Assembly: GCA_902362875.1 (NCBI GenBank)
Contig: CABIYF010000013.1
Span: 26,385-90,384, forward strand
Reading direction: 5' to 3'
Length of the DNA: 64,000 bases
Source: Eubacteriaceae bacterium
Lineage (GTDB): Bacteria > Bacillota > Clostridia > Lachnospirales > Lachnospiraceae
The notes beneath the pieces were generated by a model, which saw nothing but the letters and a program-made list of their open reading frames with translations, did no database searches and had not been told where the DNA came from. This document shows positions 1 to 9,389 of the stretch, in pieces. Position 1 is the first letter of the stretch; each line of letters opens with the position of its first letter. The translations under genes were made by a program, and so were the position numbers.

Positions 1-107
1 CTTCTAAATACACTTAAGCGAGGTCTTTCGCTTGTTCCATTGATTCGATTACGAAGCTTGTAGTGTTTTTTCGCACGAATCTTGCTTCTTGATTCTTTTC
101 TAATCAT
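1..107 (-). CDS. rplR: 50S ribosomal protein L18, N-terminal part
   Basis: The window edge cuts this gene, so only about 35 codons are visible. The ATG at 107 follows a GGAGTG ribosome-binding site lying in the 14 nt after the rplF stop. The encoded start (MIRKESRSKIRAKKHYKLR) is the basic N-terminus typical of L18, the 5S rRNA-binding protein of the large subunit. Its position right after rplF is the standard spc-operon order, which supports the call despite the short length. Confidence 0.9.
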   Translation of the reverse strand, partial: MIRKESRSKIRAKKHYKLRNRINGTSERPRLSVFR

Positions 108-121
108 CCTATATCACTCCT

Positions 122-664
122 TTATTTAGCCCCAGTTTTTCCAACTTTACGTCTGATAACTTCATCAGCATACTTAATACCTTTACCTTTGTAAGGTTCT
201 GGTTTTCTAAGTTCTCTGATTTCAGCTGCGTACTGTCCAACTTTTTCTTTGTCGATACCTTTAACGATAATAATGTTCTGTCCGTCCATCTCTGTTTCGA
301 TTCCTTCTGGATCAGTCATAACTACCGGATGAGAGAAACCAAGGTTGAAAGTGATTTCTTTTCCTTTTTTCTGTGCTCTGTAACCAACACCGTTGATTTC
401 AAGCTTCTTTTCGTATCCTTCAGATACACCTGTGATCATGTTTGCGATCAGAGATCTTGTAAGACCATGTAAAGATTTCATTTTCTTTAAGTCATTTGGT
501 CTTGTTACGACAACCTGATTATCTTCCTGTTTGATTGTCATTTCTACTGGTAAACATTTTACTAATGTTCCTTTAGGACCTTTTACAGTCACTTTGTTTC
601 CTTCTTCAATCTTTACCTCTACTCCTGCAGGGATATCGATTGGTAATCTACCTATACGAGACAT
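122..664 (-). CDS. rplF: 50S ribosomal protein L6
   Basis: L6 binds 23S rRNA near the factor-binding region of the large subunit. The 180-residue length is normal for the family; the N-terminus [17 protein letters not shown] and the C-terminal block with [11 protein letters not shown] are family signatures. A strong AAGGAGG site sits 5' of the ATG at 664. It lies between rpsH and rplR as in most spc operons, but is separated from rpsH by an unusual 210-nt spacer. Confidence 0.98.
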   Translation of the reverse strand: MSRIGRLPIDIPAGVEVKIEEGNKVTVKGPKGTLVKCLPVEMTIKQEDNQVVVTRPNDLKKMKSLHGLTRSLIANMITGVSEGYEKKLEINGVGYRAQKKGKEITFNLGFSHPVVMTDPEGIETEMDGQNIIIVKGIDKEKVGQYAAEIRELRKPEPYKGKGIKYADEVIRRKVGKTGAK

Positions 665-874
665 AGGTTACCTCCTTAAATTGTCGGAAGGGACAGGGTT
701 GGTGTCCCTTCTGTTTTCAGAATTTGTGAATATTGGAATTGTTTAATAATAAGGTAACATCCACTCAACTAAGCTCATCTTTCGCCTTTGGCTCGGATTC
801 GCTAAGGTTCGGGATGGGCTTTCGCACTAAATTCGAGCTGCGCTTTCAACTTGCTCTCATTAAGTGCTCAATGC
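665..874 (-). repeat. Repeat-like intercistronic spacer between rpsH and rplF
   Basis: No gene is seen in these 210 bases inside an otherwise tight ribosomal operon. Reading the minus strand, the rpsH stop TAG is followed directly by GCATTGAGCACTT, then an inverted repeat (arms 824-838 and 853-867), then a stretch with several GCGAA/AAGGCG-type imperfect repeats, and finally a compact hairpin with AAGGGAC/GTCCCTT arms (690-712) just before the rplF ribosome-binding site. The first 13 nt after the stop recur after the rplW stop (6002-6017), so this seems to be a small repeat family docked at stop codons rather than a unique spacer. Function unknown; it could be an RNA processing or stability element. 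Confidence 0.6.
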
Positions 875-1276
875 CTACCAAACAAATGCTAATACTTCTC
901 CACCCACGTTCTGTTTTCTTGCTTCTTTATCTGTTAACAGTCCTTTGTTTGTAGAGATGATCGCAATACCAAGTCCTCCTAATACTTTAGGAAGCTCTTC
1001 AGCTCCTGCGTATACTCTAAGTCCTGGTTTAGAGATTCTCTTAAGTCCTGTAATGATTTTTTCGTTTTTGTCAGCACCGTATTTTAATGTGATTACGATT
1101 GTGCTGAAAGAACCTTCTTCTTTGATGTCATATGCTTTGATGAAACCTTCTTTTAATAAGATTTCTGCAATCGCTGTCTTCATCTTAGAAGCAGGAATTT
1201 CTACTGTATCATGTTTCGCAGTATTTGCGTTACGGATTCTTGTAAGCATATCTGCAATAGGATCGCTCATTGTCAT
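875..1276 (-). CDS. rpsH: 30S ribosomal protein S8
   Basis: S8 is a primary 16S rRNA-binding protein and, in many bacteria, an autoregulator of the spc operon. The 133 residues begin [17 protein letters not shown], the highly conserved S8 start. The first of two nearby ATGs (1276) is preferred because GGAGG lies 9 nt upstream. rpsN lies 24 nt upstream. Downstream the operon is interrupted by a 210-nt repeat-like spacer. Confidence 0.97.
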   Translation of the reverse strand: MTMSDPIADMLTRIRNANTAKHDTVEIPASKMKTAIAEILLKEGFIKAYDIKEEGSFSTIVITLKYGADKNEKIITGLKRISKPGLRVYAGAEELPKVLGGLGIAIISTNKGLLTDKEARKQNVGGEVLAFVW

Positions 1277-1300
1277 TTTCGTGTTCCTCCTTCCTTAATC

Positions 1301-1486
1301 TTACCAGCTTGCCTTTTTGACACCTGGAATCTGTCCTTTATATGCTAATTCACGGAAGCAAACTCTGCAGATACCATATTTTCTTAAATATGCATGTGGA
1401 CGTCCGCAGATTCTGCAACGGCTATATTCTCTTGTAGAGAATTTTGCTTTTCTTTTCTGTTTTGCAACCATTGACTTCTTAGCCAT
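1301..1486 (-). CDS. rpsN: 30S ribosomal protein S14, zinc-binding type
   Basis: This 61-residue protein is the short zinc-ribbon (C+, type Z) form of S14: two CxxC pairs are visible (CRIC and CRVC) in the expected spacing. It sits between rplE and rpsH as in Firmicutes. The C+ form needs zinc; some Firmicutes carry a second zinc-free paralogue elsewhere, which cannot be judged from this window. Confidence 0.97.
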   Translation of the reverse strand: MAKKSMVAKQKRKAKFSTREYSRCRICGRPHAYLRKYGICRVCFRELAYKGQIPGVKKASW

Positions 1487-1500
1487 GGGAACCCTCCTAA

Positions 1501-2040
1501 CTATTTCTTAAACGGCATACCAAATAAAGTTAATAATTCACGAGCTTCTTCATCAGTGTTCGCTGTAGTAACGAAGATGATGTCCATACCTCTTACTTTG
1601 TCTACTTTATCGTATTCGATTTCTGGGAAAATTAACTGTTCTTTAATACCTAATGCATAGTTACCTCTTCCATCGAAAGAGTTCTGGTTAACTCCTCTGA
1701 AGTCACGTACTCGAGGTAATGCTAAGTTAATTAAACGATCAGCGAATTCATACATTCTTTCACCACGTAATGTAACTTTGCATCCGATAGGCATACCTTC
1801 TCTTAATTTGAAGTTCGCAACAGATTTCTTTGCTCTTGTTACGACTGCTTTCTGTCCAGCGATCTTTTCAAGATCAGCTACTGCAGATTCTAAAACTTTT
1901 TTATTTTCTTTTGCTTCACCAACACCCATGTTGATTACGATCTTCTCGAGTTTTGGTACCTGCATAATATTGCTGTATTCGAATTTCTTCATCATAGCAT
2001 CTTTGATCTGATTGCTATACTGTTCATGTAATCTACTCAC
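1501..2040 (-). CDS. rplE: 50S ribosomal protein L5
   Basis: L5 binds 5S rRNA and forms the central protuberance with L18. The 179-residue length and conserved segments ([11 protein letters not shown] near residue 33 and [16 protein letters not shown] near the C-terminus) match the family. It lies 22 nt after rplX and 14 nt before rpsN, in normal spc order. Confidence 0.98.
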   Translation of the reverse strand: MSRLHEQYSNQIKDAMMKKFEYSNIMQVPKLEKIVINMGVGEAKENKKVLESAVADLEKIAGQKAVVTRAKKSVANFKLREGMPIGCKVTLRGERMYEFADRLINLALPRVRDFRGVNQNSFDGRGNYALGIKEQLIFPEIEYDKVDKVRGMDIIFVTTANTDEEARELLTLFGMPFKK

Positions 2041-2062
2041 TTGCGTAAACCTCCTCTCTTAA

Positions 2063-2374
2063 TTAGTCAATGACTTCGCCTGTTGCACGTGCAACACGAA
2101 CTTTTTTACCGTCAACTACTTTGTATCCAATTTTTGTTGTTTTTCCATTGTGCACTAACATTACATTGGAAACATCCATTGGGCCTTCCTGGCTTACGAT
2201 ACCACCCTGCTGGTTTGCAGGACTAGGTTTAGTATGCTTTGTGATCATGTTGGCACCTTCAACTGTTACAGTACCTTTTTTATGATCAACAGCAATTACT
2301 TTTCCTTCTTTGTCTTTATCTTTACCAGCGATAACTTTAACTAAATCGCCTTTTTTAATTTTAATTGCTGACAC
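2063..2374 (-). CDS. rplX: 50S ribosomal protein L24
   Basis: L24 initiates large-subunit assembly by binding 23S rRNA domain I. The 103 residues open with a KOW motif ([20 protein letters not shown]), diagnostic for L24. Neighbours rplN and rplE are 12 and 22 nt away, consistent with one transcript. Confidence 0.98.
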   Translation of the reverse strand: MSAIKIKKGDLVKVIAGKDKDKEGKVIAVDHKKGTVTVEGANMITKHTKPSPANQQGGIVSQEGPMDVSNVMLVHNGKTTKIGYKVVDGKKVRVARATGEVID

Positions 2375-2386
2375 AGTGTTTCCTCC

Positions 2387-2755
2387 TTATAATACTTCTG
2401 GTGCTAATGAAACAATCTTCATGAATTTCTTGTCTCTAAGCTCTCTTGCCACTGGTCCGAAGATACGAGTTCCTCTTGGGTTCATATCATCTTTAATAAT
2501 TACAGCAGCATTTTCGTCAAATTTGATATAAGAACCATCTTTACGACGGGCACCTTTCTTTGTACGAACAACAACTGCTCTGACTACGTCACCTTTTTTT
2601 ACAACGCCGCCTGGTGTTGCATCTTTGACTGTAGCAACAATAACATCACCGATGTTAGCATATCTTCTTGTAGATCCTCCTAACACACGAATGCAAAGGA
2701 TTTCTTTTGCTCCTGTGTTGTCGGCTACTCTAAGTCTTGACTCCTGCTGAATCAT
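2387..2755 (-). CDS. rplN: 50S ribosomal protein L14
   Basis: L14 contacts 23S rRNA and the subunit interface. I choose the ATG at 2755 ([18 protein letters not shown]), which gives the canonical 122 residues and has AAGGAG about 9 nt upstream; a longer frame to 2779 would add eight atypical residues. The conserved block [11 protein letters not shown] is present. Confidence 0.97.
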   Translation of the reverse strand: MIQQESRLRVADNTGAKEILCIRVLGGSTRRYANIGDVIVATVKDATPGGVVKKGDVVRAVVVRTKKGARRKDGSYIKFDENAAVIIKDDMNPRGTRIFGPVARELRDKKFMKIVSLAPEVL

Positions 2756-2785
2756 GCCTTTATTCTCCTTTCCAACCAAGCAAAA

Positions 2786-3040
2786 TTATTTTGCTTTTTC
2801 GATAATTTCAACAAGTCTCCATCTCTTATCTTTTGAAAGAGGTCTTGTCTCCATAACCTTTACTCTATCTCCAATGTTACATTCGTTATTTTCGTCATGA
2901 GCTTTTAATTTGTAAGTTCTTTTAACGATCTTTTTATATAAAGGATGTTTTACGTTGTCTTCGATTGCAACTACGATTGTTTTATCCATTTTATCACTAA
3001 CGACTTTCCCTACACGGGTTTTTCTTAAATTTCTTTTCAC
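2786..3040 (-). CDS. rpsQ: 30S ribosomal protein S17
   Basis: S17 is an early 16S rRNA-binding protein. The 84-residue protein has the family N-terminus with [15 protein letters not shown] and the C-terminal block [15 protein letters not shown]. It lies between rpmC and rplN as in nearly all bacteria. Confidence 0.97.
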   Translation of the reverse strand: MKRNLRKTRVGKVVSDKMDKTIVVAIEDNVKHPLYKKIVKRTYKLKAHDENNECNIGDRVKVMETRPLSKDKRWRLVEIIEKAK

Positions 3041-3067
3041 AACAAATTCCTCCTTTCGAAATGATTA

Positions 3068-3280
3068 CTAAGCGTTTGCTTTTGCTGTAATTGCACCCTG
3101 AATACGTGCAATATTTCTTCTAACTTCTTTAATTCTGCTTGTATTCTCAAGTTGGTTTGTTGCATTCTGGAATCTTAAGTTGAATAATTCCTTTTTCGCA
3201 GCTACTAGCTCATTATTTAATTCGTCTACTGACTTATTATTTAATTCTTTTACAAAATCTTTAGTTTTCACTGTTGTCAC
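3068..3280 (-). CDS. rpmC: 50S ribosomal protein L29
   Basis: L29 sits at the polypeptide exit tunnel beside L23. The 70 residues form two predicted helices with the L29 signature [17 protein letters not shown]. Its start overlaps the 3' end of rplP by 20 nt, implying translational coupling. Confidence 0.96.
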   Translation of the reverse strand: MTTVKTKDFVKELNNKSVDELNNELVAAKKELFNLRFQNATNQLENTSRIKEVRRNIARIQGAITAKANA

Positions 3281-3698
3281 CGCCTTCTAAAGCTTCACGA
3301 GAAACAATCTTACACTTAATTGGTAATTTGTGTACTGCAAGACGTAATGCTTCTTTTGCAATTTCTTCGCTTACACCAGAAATTTCGAACATTACACGTC
3401 CTGGTTTTACAACTGCTACCCAATATTCTAAGTTACCTTTACCTTTACCCATTCGAGTTTCAGCTGGCTGAGCTGTTACTGGTTTGTCAGGGAAAATTTT
3501 GATCCAAACTTTACCACCACGTTTGATGTAACGAGTCATAGCGACACGGGCTGCTTCGATCTGGTTAGCTGTAATCCATGCTGGCTCTGTAGCTACAATA
3601 CCGTACTCACCGTAAGTGATCTTATTACCGCGTAATGCTTTTCCGCGCATGCTTCCACGGAACTGTTTACGACGTTTTACTCTTTTTGGCATTAACAT
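3261..3698 (-). CDS. rplP: 50S ribosomal protein L16
   Basis: L16 shapes the A-site tRNA contact region of the large subunit. The 145 residues start [15 protein letters not shown], the typical L16 N-terminus, and contain the [17 protein letters not shown] block. Start overlaps the rpsC stop by one base (TAATG) and the end overlaps rpmC. Confidence 0.98.
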   Translation of the reverse strand: MLMPKRVKRRKQFRGSMRGKALRGNKITYGEYGIVATEPAWITANQIEAARVAMTRYIKRGGKVWIKIFPDKPVTAQPAETRMGKGKGNLEYWVAVVKPGRVMFEISGVSEEIAKEALRLAVHKLPIKCKIVSREALEGGDNSEN

Positions 3699-4348
3699 TA
3701 TTTATTTCCCCCTTCCTTTTTTGATGGAAGTACTTCACCATGGTAAATCCATGTTTTAACTCCGACTTTACCATATGTTGTATCTGCTTCAGCAAATCCG
3801 TAATCAATGTTAGCACGAAGTGTCTGTAGAGGAATTGTTCCCTCGCTGTAGAACTCTGTACGTGCCATATCTGCTCCACCTAAACGTCCGGATACAGATG
3901 TTTTGATTCCAAGAGCTCCAGCTCTCATTGTACGCTGCATGCAAGATTTCATTGCACGTCTGAAAGAAATACGATTTTCAAGCTGCTGTGCAATATTCTC
4001 TGCAACTAACTGAGCATCTTTGTCTGGTCTTTTTACTTCCTTAACATCGATAAGTAATTTCTTGTCTGTCATTTTCTGAAGATCTTTTTTCAGTTCTTCG
4101 ATGGAAGATCCACCTTTACCGATTACTACTCCAGGTTTTGCTGTATATACGATTAATTTTACTCTGTCGGAAGCTCTTTCGATTTCGATCTTAGAAATTC
4201 CAGCATTGTATAATCTTTTCTTTACATATTTTCTGATTTTGTCGTCTTCTACAAGGTTATCTGCAAAAGCATCTTCTGCATACCATCTAGAATCCCAATC
4301 TTTAATAATTCCGACTCTCAGACCATGAGGATTAACTTTCTGTCCCAT
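3698..4348 (-). CDS. rpsC: 30S ribosomal protein S3
   Basis: S3 lines the mRNA entry channel. The 216-residue protein starts [15 protein letters not shown] and has a KH domain with the GxxG loop ([12 protein letters not shown]) near residue 75, followed by the S3 C-terminal domain ending [13 protein letters not shown]. Coupled to rplP by a TAATG overlap. Confidence 0.98.
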   Translation of the reverse strand: MGQKVNPHGLRVGIIKDWDSRWYAEDAFADNLVEDDKIRKYVKKRLYNAGISKIEIERASDRVKLIVYTAKPGVVIGKGGSSIEELKKDLQKMTDKKLLIDVKEVKRPDKDAQLVAENIAQQLENRISFRRAMKSCMQRTMRAGALGIKTSVSGRLGGADMARTEFYSEGTIPLQTLRANIDYGFAEADTTYGKVGVKTWIYHGEVLPSKKEGGNK

Positions 4349-4364
4349 GTTTGCCTCCTTCTAT

Positions 4365-4754
4365 CTATCTTTCATCAAGCACTAATGTGATGTGGCTCAT
4401 TCTATGTTCGATTCTGTAAGCTCTACCCTGTGCTCTAGGTTTAATTCTCTTCATTGTAGGTCCTTTATTTGCATAACATTCTGCAATGTAAAGGTTTTCT
4501 GGGTCCATTCCGTTATTGTTTTCTGCATTAGCGATTGCAGATTTTAATAATTTTTCAATTAATGTTGAAGCATATCTTGGATTGTAAAGTAAAATTCCAA
4601 GTGCTGTTTCTACGTCTTTTCCTCTGATCGCATCTAATACAAAAGCTGCTTTTGTTGTAGAAACTCTAGCGTTTCTTAATGTAGCTTTTGGTCTAGTATC
4701 TTTATTTGCATTTCTCTCTTTTTTGTACTGAGATCTGCTATATTTCTTTGCCAT
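4365..4754 (-). CDS. rplV: 50S ribosomal protein L22
   Basis: L22 lines the nascent-peptide tunnel. The 129-residue protein carries a lysine-rich N-terminal extension followed by the L22 core (NARVSTTKAAFVLDAIRG) and the conserved tunnel-loop region (GPTMKRIKPRAQGRAYRI). It lies 16 nt before rpsC. Confidence 0.97.
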   Translation of the reverse strand: MAKKYSRSQYKKERNANKDTRPKATLRNARVSTTKAAFVLDAIRGKDVETALGILLYNPRYASTLIEKLLKSAIANAENNNGMDPENLYIAECYANKGPTMKRIKPRAQGRAYRIEHRMSHITLVLDER

Positions 4755-4781
4755 TTATATGGAACCTCCTTCCAAAATTAA

Positions 4782-5063
4782 TTATTTCATTCCGGTTTTC
4801 TTTTCCGTTTTCTTATGTCCACGGAAAGTTCTTGTTGCTACAAACTCTCCAAGTTTGTGTCCAACCATATCTTCTGTAACGTATACCGGTACATGTTTTC
4901 TTCCATCATGAACAGCGATTGTGTGTCCTACGAATGATGGGAAGATTGTAGAACGACGAGACCATGTTTTGATAACACTCTTGTCTCCTGCTTCGTTCAT
5001 AGCGTCTACTTTGTTCAGTAAACTCTTATCTGCAAATGGTCCTTTTTTAAGTGAACGAGCCAT
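4782..5063 (-). CDS. rpsS: 30S ribosomal protein S19
   Basis: S19 lies in the head of the small subunit. The 93 residues begin [16 protein letters not shown] and contain [19 protein letters not shown], both diagnostic. It lies between rplB and rplV, with a good TAAGGAGG-type ribosome-binding site. Confidence 0.98.
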   Translation of the reverse strand: MARSLKKGPFADKSLLNKVDAMNEAGDKSVIKTWSRRSTIFPSFVGHTIAVHDGRKHVPVYVTEDMVGHKLGEFVATRTFRGHKKTEKKTGMK

Positions 5064-5079
5064 AAGTTACCTCCTTGTA

Positions 5080-5925
5080 CTATTTAACAGTTTTACCATC
5101 TCTTCTTCTTACGATCATCTTGTTAGATTGTTTGTTTTTCTTACGTGTCTTCAATCCAAGTGCTGGTTTACCCCATGGTGTGCATGGTCCTGGTCTACCG
5201 ATTCCAGTCTTACCTTCACCACCACCGTGTGGATGGTCATTAGGGTTCATAACAGAACCACGGACTGTAGGACGGATTCCCATGTTACGTTTACGTCCAG
5301 CTTTACCAATGTTCACAAGATCATGTTCGATGTTTCCAACCTGACCAATAGTAGCGCGGCATACTACAGGCACCATTCTCATCTCACCAGATGGTAAACG
5401 AAGTGTTGCATATTTTCCTTCTTTTGCCATTAACTGTGCTGAGTTTCCTGCGGAACGAACTAACTGTCCACCTTTTCCAGGATGCATCTCGATGTTATGG
5501 ATTTCTGTACCTACCGGAATGTTTGCCAATGGAAGGCAGTTTCCTACTTTAATTTCAGCTTCTGGTCCATTCATAACAGTTGTTCCAACTGCTAATTTGT
5601 TTGGAGCGATAATATATCTTTTTTCACCGTCTGCATAAACTAACAGAGCGATGTTAGCTGTTCTGTTTGGATCGTATTCGATTGCAGCAACTGTTGCTGG
5701 AATACCATCTTTATCATTTCTCTTAAAGTCAATAAGTCTGTATTTTCTTCTAGATCCACCTCCGCGGTGTCTTACAGTAATTTTACCCTGATTGTTACGA
5801 CCAGCGTTCTTCTTTAAAGAAACTACCAGAGATTTTTCTGGTGTAGATTTTGTAATAACATCAAAATCAAGTCCAGTCATATGTCTTCTAGAAGGTGTAT
5901 ATGGGTTATATGATTTAATTCCCAT
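5080..5925 (-). CDS. rplB: 50S ribosomal protein L2
   Basis: L2 is needed for subunit association and peptidyl transfer. The 281 residues have the N-terminal RNA-binding domain and the C-terminal conserved block [18 protein letters not shown] (catalytic-centre histidine region). Normal family length. A 92-nt spacer separates it from rplW. Confidence 0.98.
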   Translation of the reverse strand: MGIKSYNPYTPSRRHMTGLDFDVITKSTPEKSLVVSLKKNAGRNNQGKITVRHRGGGSRRKYRLIDFKRNDKDGIPATVAAIEYDPNRTANIALLVYADGEKRYIIAPNKLAVGTTVMNGPEAEIKVGNCLPLANIPVGTEIHNIEMHPGKGGQLVRSAGNSAQLMAKEGKYATLRLPSGEMRMVPVVCRATIGQVGNIEHDLVNIGKAGRKRNMGIRPTVRGSVMNPNDHPHGGGEGKTGIGRPGPCTPWGKPALGLKTRKKNKQSNKMIVRRRDGKTVK

Positions 5926-6014
5926 GTCAGTCTCCTTTCAAATCTGATTTAATATCACGCTTTTGTTGCGTATAGTTTCAAGTCTTTATCTTAGTCGAAC
6001 TAAGTGGTCAATGC
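5926..6014 (-). repeat. rplW-rplB spacer with stop-docked repeat
   Basis: On the minus strand the rplW stop TAG is followed at once by GCATTGACCACTT, nearly identical to the 13 nt that follow the rpsH stop at 862-877. Next comes a short inverted repeat (CTTAG/CTAAG) and AT-rich sequence up to the rplB ribosome-binding site. No gene fits here. The shared stop-proximal sequence after two unrelated genes suggests an inserted small repeat. Confidence 0.5.
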
Positions 6015-6314
6015 CTATAGTCCTTCGAAGATTTCGATATCTGCACTTTCTTCAGTAAGCTGTACGATAGCTTTCTTTGTCTTTGCAGTTTTTCCAAAAG
6101 TCATTCCACGTCTCTTTGTTTTTCCATCATTGTTCATTGTGTTGACTTTTGCTACTTTTGTTCCTTCGAACATTTTTTCCACTGCTTCTTTGATCTGATT
6201 CTTAGTAGCAGATGGATGAACTAAAAAAGTATATTTCTTTTCAGCCATTGCGTTCATACTTTTTTCTGTTACAACTGGCTTTAAGATAACGTCATAATAT
6301 TTAATATCTGCCAT
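6015..6314 (-). CDS. rplW: 50S ribosomal protein L23
   Basis: L23 sits at the tunnel exit and docks trigger factor and SRP. The 99 residues contain the L23 fold with [20 protein letters not shown] near the N-terminus and [17 protein letters not shown] in the C-terminal half. Its ATG overlaps the rplD stop by one base. Confidence 0.97.
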   Translation of the reverse strand: MADIKYYDVILKPVVTEKSMNAMAEKKYTFLVHPSATKNQIKEAVEKMFEGTKVAKVNTMNNDGKTKRRGMTFGKTAKTKKAIVQLTEESADIEIFEGL

Positions 6315-6934
6315 TATGCATATACCTCCTCGATATTTGCAACTGCTTCCTTAGAAACAACTACAGTGTCATATTTTAAAATGTCATATACATTGATTGT
6401 GCTTGTCAAAGCAGTTTTAACTCCTGGAAGGTTTCTTGCAGATAATACTAAGTTATCGTTTTTAGATCCCATAACCACTAATGCTTTCTTAGCACCAACG
6501 CTGTCAAGCATTGCTTTTACGTTCTTAGTTTTGATCTCGTCGAATTTGAATTCGTCGATTACTACGAATTTGTCTGCCTGTACTCTAGATGTTAATGCAG
6601 ATTTTAAAGCAATACGTCTTTCTTTTTTGTTTAATTTCTTTGTGTATTCTCTTGGTGTTGGAGCAAATACAACTCCTCCGCCTTTCCACTGTGGAGCTCG
6701 GATAGATCCCTGTCTTGCATGACCTGTTCCTTTCTGTCTCCAAGGTTTTCTTCCACCACCGCGAACTTCAGAACGTGTTTTAGCTTTCTGTGTTCCCTGA
6801 CGGTTATTTGCTAACTGGCTTACTACTGCCAGATGTACTAAATGTTCATTTATTTCAACGCCAAAGATGCTGTCATTTAATTCTAATTTTTCAACTTCTT
6901 TGCCTTCCATATTTAATACAGATACTGTTGCCAT
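6314..6934 (-). CDS. rplD: 50S ribosomal protein L4
   Basis: L4 reaches the tunnel constriction. The 206 residues include the conserved loop region with [20 protein letters not shown]. Normal length. In enterobacteria L4 autoregulates the S10 operon; whether this protein does so is not shown by the sequence. Confidence 0.97.
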   Translation of the reverse strand: MATVSVLNMEGKEVEKLELNDSIFGVEINEHLVHLAVVSQLANNRQGTQKAKTRSEVRGGGRKPWRQKGTGHARQGSIRAPQWKGGGVVFAPTPREYTKKLNKKERRIALKSALTSRVQADKFVVIDEFKFDEIKTKNVKAMLDSVGAKKALVVMGSKNDNLVLSARNLPGVKTALTSTINVYDILKYDTVVVSKEAVANIEEVYA

Positions 6935-6963
6935 CTTATATAGTCCTCCTTTCTTTTAAAGAC

Positions 6964-7593
6964 CTACGCCTTTACTGATTCTTTTAACATTACTAAAGAT
7001 TTTTTAGGTCCTGGTACAGCACCTTTTACTAAAATAATGTTCTGATCAGCGTCAACTTTTACGATTTCAAGGTTCTGAATAGTAACTCTCTCTGCTCCCA
7101 TTTGTCCTGGCATTTTCTTTCCTTTGAATACTTTGCTAGGATCAGAAGCCATACCGTTAGAACCTGCATGACGATGATATTTAGAACCATGGGCAGATGG
7201 ACCTGATTTCAAACCGTGACGTTTGATACCACCAGCATATCCTTTACCTTTTGATGTAGCAGTTGCATCGATTTTGTCTCCTGCTGCGAAGATGTCAGCT
7301 TTGATTTCCTGACCTACTGTGTATTCTTCAGCATTCTCAAATCTGAATTCTCTTACGAATCTTTTTGGTGCAACTCCTGCTTTATCGAAGTGTCCTTTCT
7401 GTGGTTTGTTGATTCCTTTTTCTTTCTTGTCAACAAAACCAACCTGAACTGCGCTGTATCCGTCATTCTCTTCTGTTTTTACCTGAGTAACAACACAAGG
7501 TCCTGCCTGTAATACAGTAACTGGAGTTAAAACTCCATCTTCGTTGAAAATCTGAGTCATTCCAACTTTTGTTGTTAAAATCGCTTTTTTCAT
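6964..7593 (-). CDS. rplC: 50S ribosomal protein L3
   Basis: L3 is an early assembly protein close to the peptidyl-transferase centre. The 209 residues begin [16 protein letters not shown] and contain the signature [17 protein letters not shown] region. It follows rpsJ after a 116-nt spacer. Confidence 0.98.
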   Translation of the reverse strand: MKKAILTTKVGMTQIFNEDGVLTPVTVLQAGPCVVTQVKTEENDGYSAVQVGFVDKKEKGINKPQKGHFDKAGVAPKRFVREFRFENAEEYTVGQEIKADIFAAGDKIDATATSKGKGYAGGIKRHGLKSGPSAHGSKYHRHAGSNGMASDPSKVFKGKKMPGQMGAERVTIQNLEIVKVDADQNIILVKGAVPGPKKSLVMLKESVKA

Positions 7594-7709
7594 TTTGATT
7601 GTTCCTCCTATTTAATCTACAGCGGATTATAACGCTTAACGTTGTAATCATCCTAGACGCTACAAGCTAAAGGGGATACCTCATTTACTCATAACCCTGT
7701 AGGGATTAC
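7594..7709 (-). other. Structured spacer between rpsJ and rplC
   Basis: No gene. On the minus strand there are two small inverted repeats, one just after the rpsJ stop (ATCCCTACAGGGTTAT) and one further on (GATTACAACG / CGTTATAATC), then the rplC ribosome-binding site AGGAGG. No U-run follows either, so they are not intrinsic terminators; they may be processing or translation-control hairpins. Confidence 0.35.
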
Positions 7710-8030
7710 CTATTTGTTTTTCATCTTGATATCGATGTACACACCAGCTGGCACTTCTAATTTAGATAATGCATCAACTGTTTTCTGAGATGGTGTGATG
7801 ATATCAATCAGTCTCTTATGAGTTCTCTGTTCGAACTGCTCTCTGGAATATTTATATTTGTGAGTCGCTCTAAGAATTGTGATAATCTCTTTCTTAGTTG
7901 GCATTGGAACTGGTCCACTCACCTTAGATCCTGTCTTTTTAACTGTTTCAATAATGCTTTTTGCGCTTGCATCGATTAACTGATGATCGTATGCTTTTAA
8001 TGTAATTCTCATTACCTGACTTGCTGCCAT
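7710..8030 (-). CDS. rpsJ: 30S ribosomal protein S10
   Basis: S10 (NusE) is a head protein of the small subunit and also binds NusB/NusG in antitermination. The 106 residues include the family block [18 protein letters not shown] and the [24 protein letters not shown] segment. First gene of the S10 operon here, with its own promoter and long leader. The ribosome-binding site is AGGAGGCGGC. Confidence 0.97.
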   Translation of the reverse strand: MAASQVMRITLKAYDHQLIDASAKSIIETVKKTGSKVSGPVPMPTKKEIITILRATHKYKYSREQFEQRTHKRLIDIITPSQKTVDALSKLEVPAGVYIDIKMKNK

Positions 8031-8284
8031 AAAAAAAGCCGCCTCCTTTTCGTACTATAAATGTTTTTGTAGCACGACAAGTGGTGACTGTACACTCCTC
8101 CGTGTGTATCGTGAAATCTACACACTGCGTCTCTATTCCGGACTACACCGGTGTTCAATAGATTGTATATTCGTACAGTGACTTGTCGCCAGTTTTAACA
8201 ACTTGACATTCGCTCCACGGAAAACCTGCAAAGGCTTTTGCCTCTACAGCAACCTCACGCTTCAACGCTATCAAGGTCACAACA
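8031..8284 (-). promoter_or_regulatory. Leader of the S10 ribosomal operon
   Basis: About 250 nt separate the inferred transcription start from rpsJ. The leader is GC-richer than nearby intergenic DNA and contains several complementary blocks (for example around 8075-8160, with CACTTGTCGTG and CGACAAGTC-type arms, and GTGTAGATT/CACACTG segments). No start codon plus ribosome-binding site for a leader peptide stands out. By analogy with other ribosomal-protein operons this may be an autoregulatory leader, but I could not match it to a known class. Confidence 0.45.
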
Positions 8285-8290
8285 TTTGAT

Positions 8291-8319
8291 ATTATATATG
8301 ATGTTTCGAATAAATGCAA
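8291..8319 (-). promoter_or_regulatory. Promoter of the S10 operon
   Basis: On the minus strand TTGCAT (8314-8319) and TATAAT (8291-8296) are separated by exactly 17 bp, a near-consensus sigma-A promoter reading toward rpsJ. Nothing else between here and the divergent TraX gene matches as well. Confidence 0.75.
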
Positions 8320-8440
8320 GGGGTTTTTCGATTTTTTTTGCATGTTTTTGATAAAATACAAAATGTAGTGTTTTCTGTATGAGTATTACCGTTTTAGACA
8401 CAAGATAATCTTGTTTTTTATGTTTTTTTGCATAAATGAA

Positions 8441-8480
8441 AACGAGTTCTTTCCTTATTATATATAGAAAGAACTCGTTT
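8441..8480. terminator. Perfect hairpin in the divergent rpsJ-traX interval
   Basis: Thirteen-base perfectly complementary arms (AACGAGTTCTTTC and GAAAGAACTCGTT) surround a 14-nt AT loop. It resembles an intrinsic terminator but no gene ends here: the flanking genes diverge. It may be a relic of a lost gene or end an unannotated small RNA. Confidence 0.4.
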
Positions 8481-8545
8481 TGCAATTCCAATATGTATAA
8501 TATAAACTGTTATTGACTTTTTTAATTTCATATATTATCATTCAT

Positions 8546-8574
8546 TTGACAATAGTAATCATTGTCAATATATA
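8546..8574 (+). promoter_or_regulatory. Palindromic promoter/operator upstream of the TraX gene
   Basis: TTGACAAT and ATTGTCAA are perfect inverted 8-mers 7 bp apart (8546-8568). The left arm also serves as a -35 hexamer TTGACA spaced 17 bp from TATATA (8569-8574). A second possible promoter, TTGACT-17-TATCAT, lies just upstream (around 8513-8540), in which case the palindrome would be an operator in the early transcript. Confidence 0.45.
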
Positions 8575-8652
8575 GAAGCGGAGGTAGGAGCCATAAAAAA
8601 TAAAATTAAAGTATTATCAGGAGCACAATTAAAATATATTGCATTTTTATCA

Positions 8653-9297
8653 ATGCTAATTGATCACACAAATAAGGCATTGATCTATCCAAATTTAAAT
8701 GGTGGCCGATTGAATGCAGTTAGTGACATATTTGACATTCTCGGGAGAATTGCATTTCCAATCTTTGCATTTTTACTTGTAGAAGGTTTTTTTAAAACAA
8801 GAAGCAGGACTAAATACCTTGCAAATTTATTAGTATTCGGGGTAATCTCAGAAGTTCCTTTTGATCTGTTTACAACAAAGCAATTTTTTGAACCAAACTG
8901 GAATAACATTATGTTTACATTAGCACTTATGCTTGTTACAATTTGGATGATCGACGTGTTAAAAAAGAAAATGAAGAAGTTTCCTAAGGTATTATGGTTT
9001 CTCTTGTCATTTGTGATCCTGGCGCTCATGTGCCTGATCGCTGCCTTTCTCAGCCTTGACTATGATTGTCATGCAATTTTAATTGGATATTTTTATTATA
9101 TTTTTCATGGAAGGGAACTTATTTCAATTCCATTTAATTTCTTATCCATGTACAAAGAACCATGGGCACTTCTTGGATTTGGATTGGCACTTACATATAA
9201 CGGAGAACGTGGAAAACAGAATAAGCTGATCAATTATTTATTTTATCCTGTACACTTGCTGATACTTGGACTGTTGAGAATATACTTAGGAATATAG
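8653..9297 (+). CDS. TraX-family membrane protein
   Basis: A 214-residue polytopic membrane protein with the TraX signature near its start (LIDHTNKALIYP) and about seven hydrophobic segments. TraX was named for F-pilin acetylation, but chromosomal homologues in Firmicutes are mostly uncharacterised acyltransferase-like membrane proteins. The ATG at 8653 has no ribosome-binding site. In-frame coding continues upstream through a typical TraX N-terminus (KIKVLSGAQLKYIAFLSM) to an ATA codon at 8593, 6-9 nt after GGAGGTAGGAG, with no ATG, GTG or TTG between. The native start is therefore probably AUA at 8593, or the original ATG has mutated. Confidence 0.8.
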   Translation: MLIDHTNKALIYPNLNGGRLNAVSDIFDILGRIAFPIFAFLLVEGFFKTRSRTKYLANLLVFGVISEVPFDLFTTKQFFEPNWNNIMFTLALMLVTIWMIDVLKKKMKKFPKVLWFLLSFVILALMCLIAAFLSLDYDCHAILIGYFYYIFHGRELISIPFNFLSMYKEPWALLGFGLALTYNGERGKQNKLINYLFYPVHLLILGLLRIYLGI

Positions 9298-9389
9298 GTA
9301 AAGAAAAATAGCCAAATTTGTTTGTTGACCAACTGTAGATTTCGAGTATATGATAAAAAGTTTGTATATTAAGGCTATCAAATCTGTTT

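Noticed and set aside
3667..3879. Alternative minus-strand frame overlapping rpsC and rplP
   Set aside because: Entirely within two well-defined ribosomal protein genes in another frame; no ribosome-binding site.
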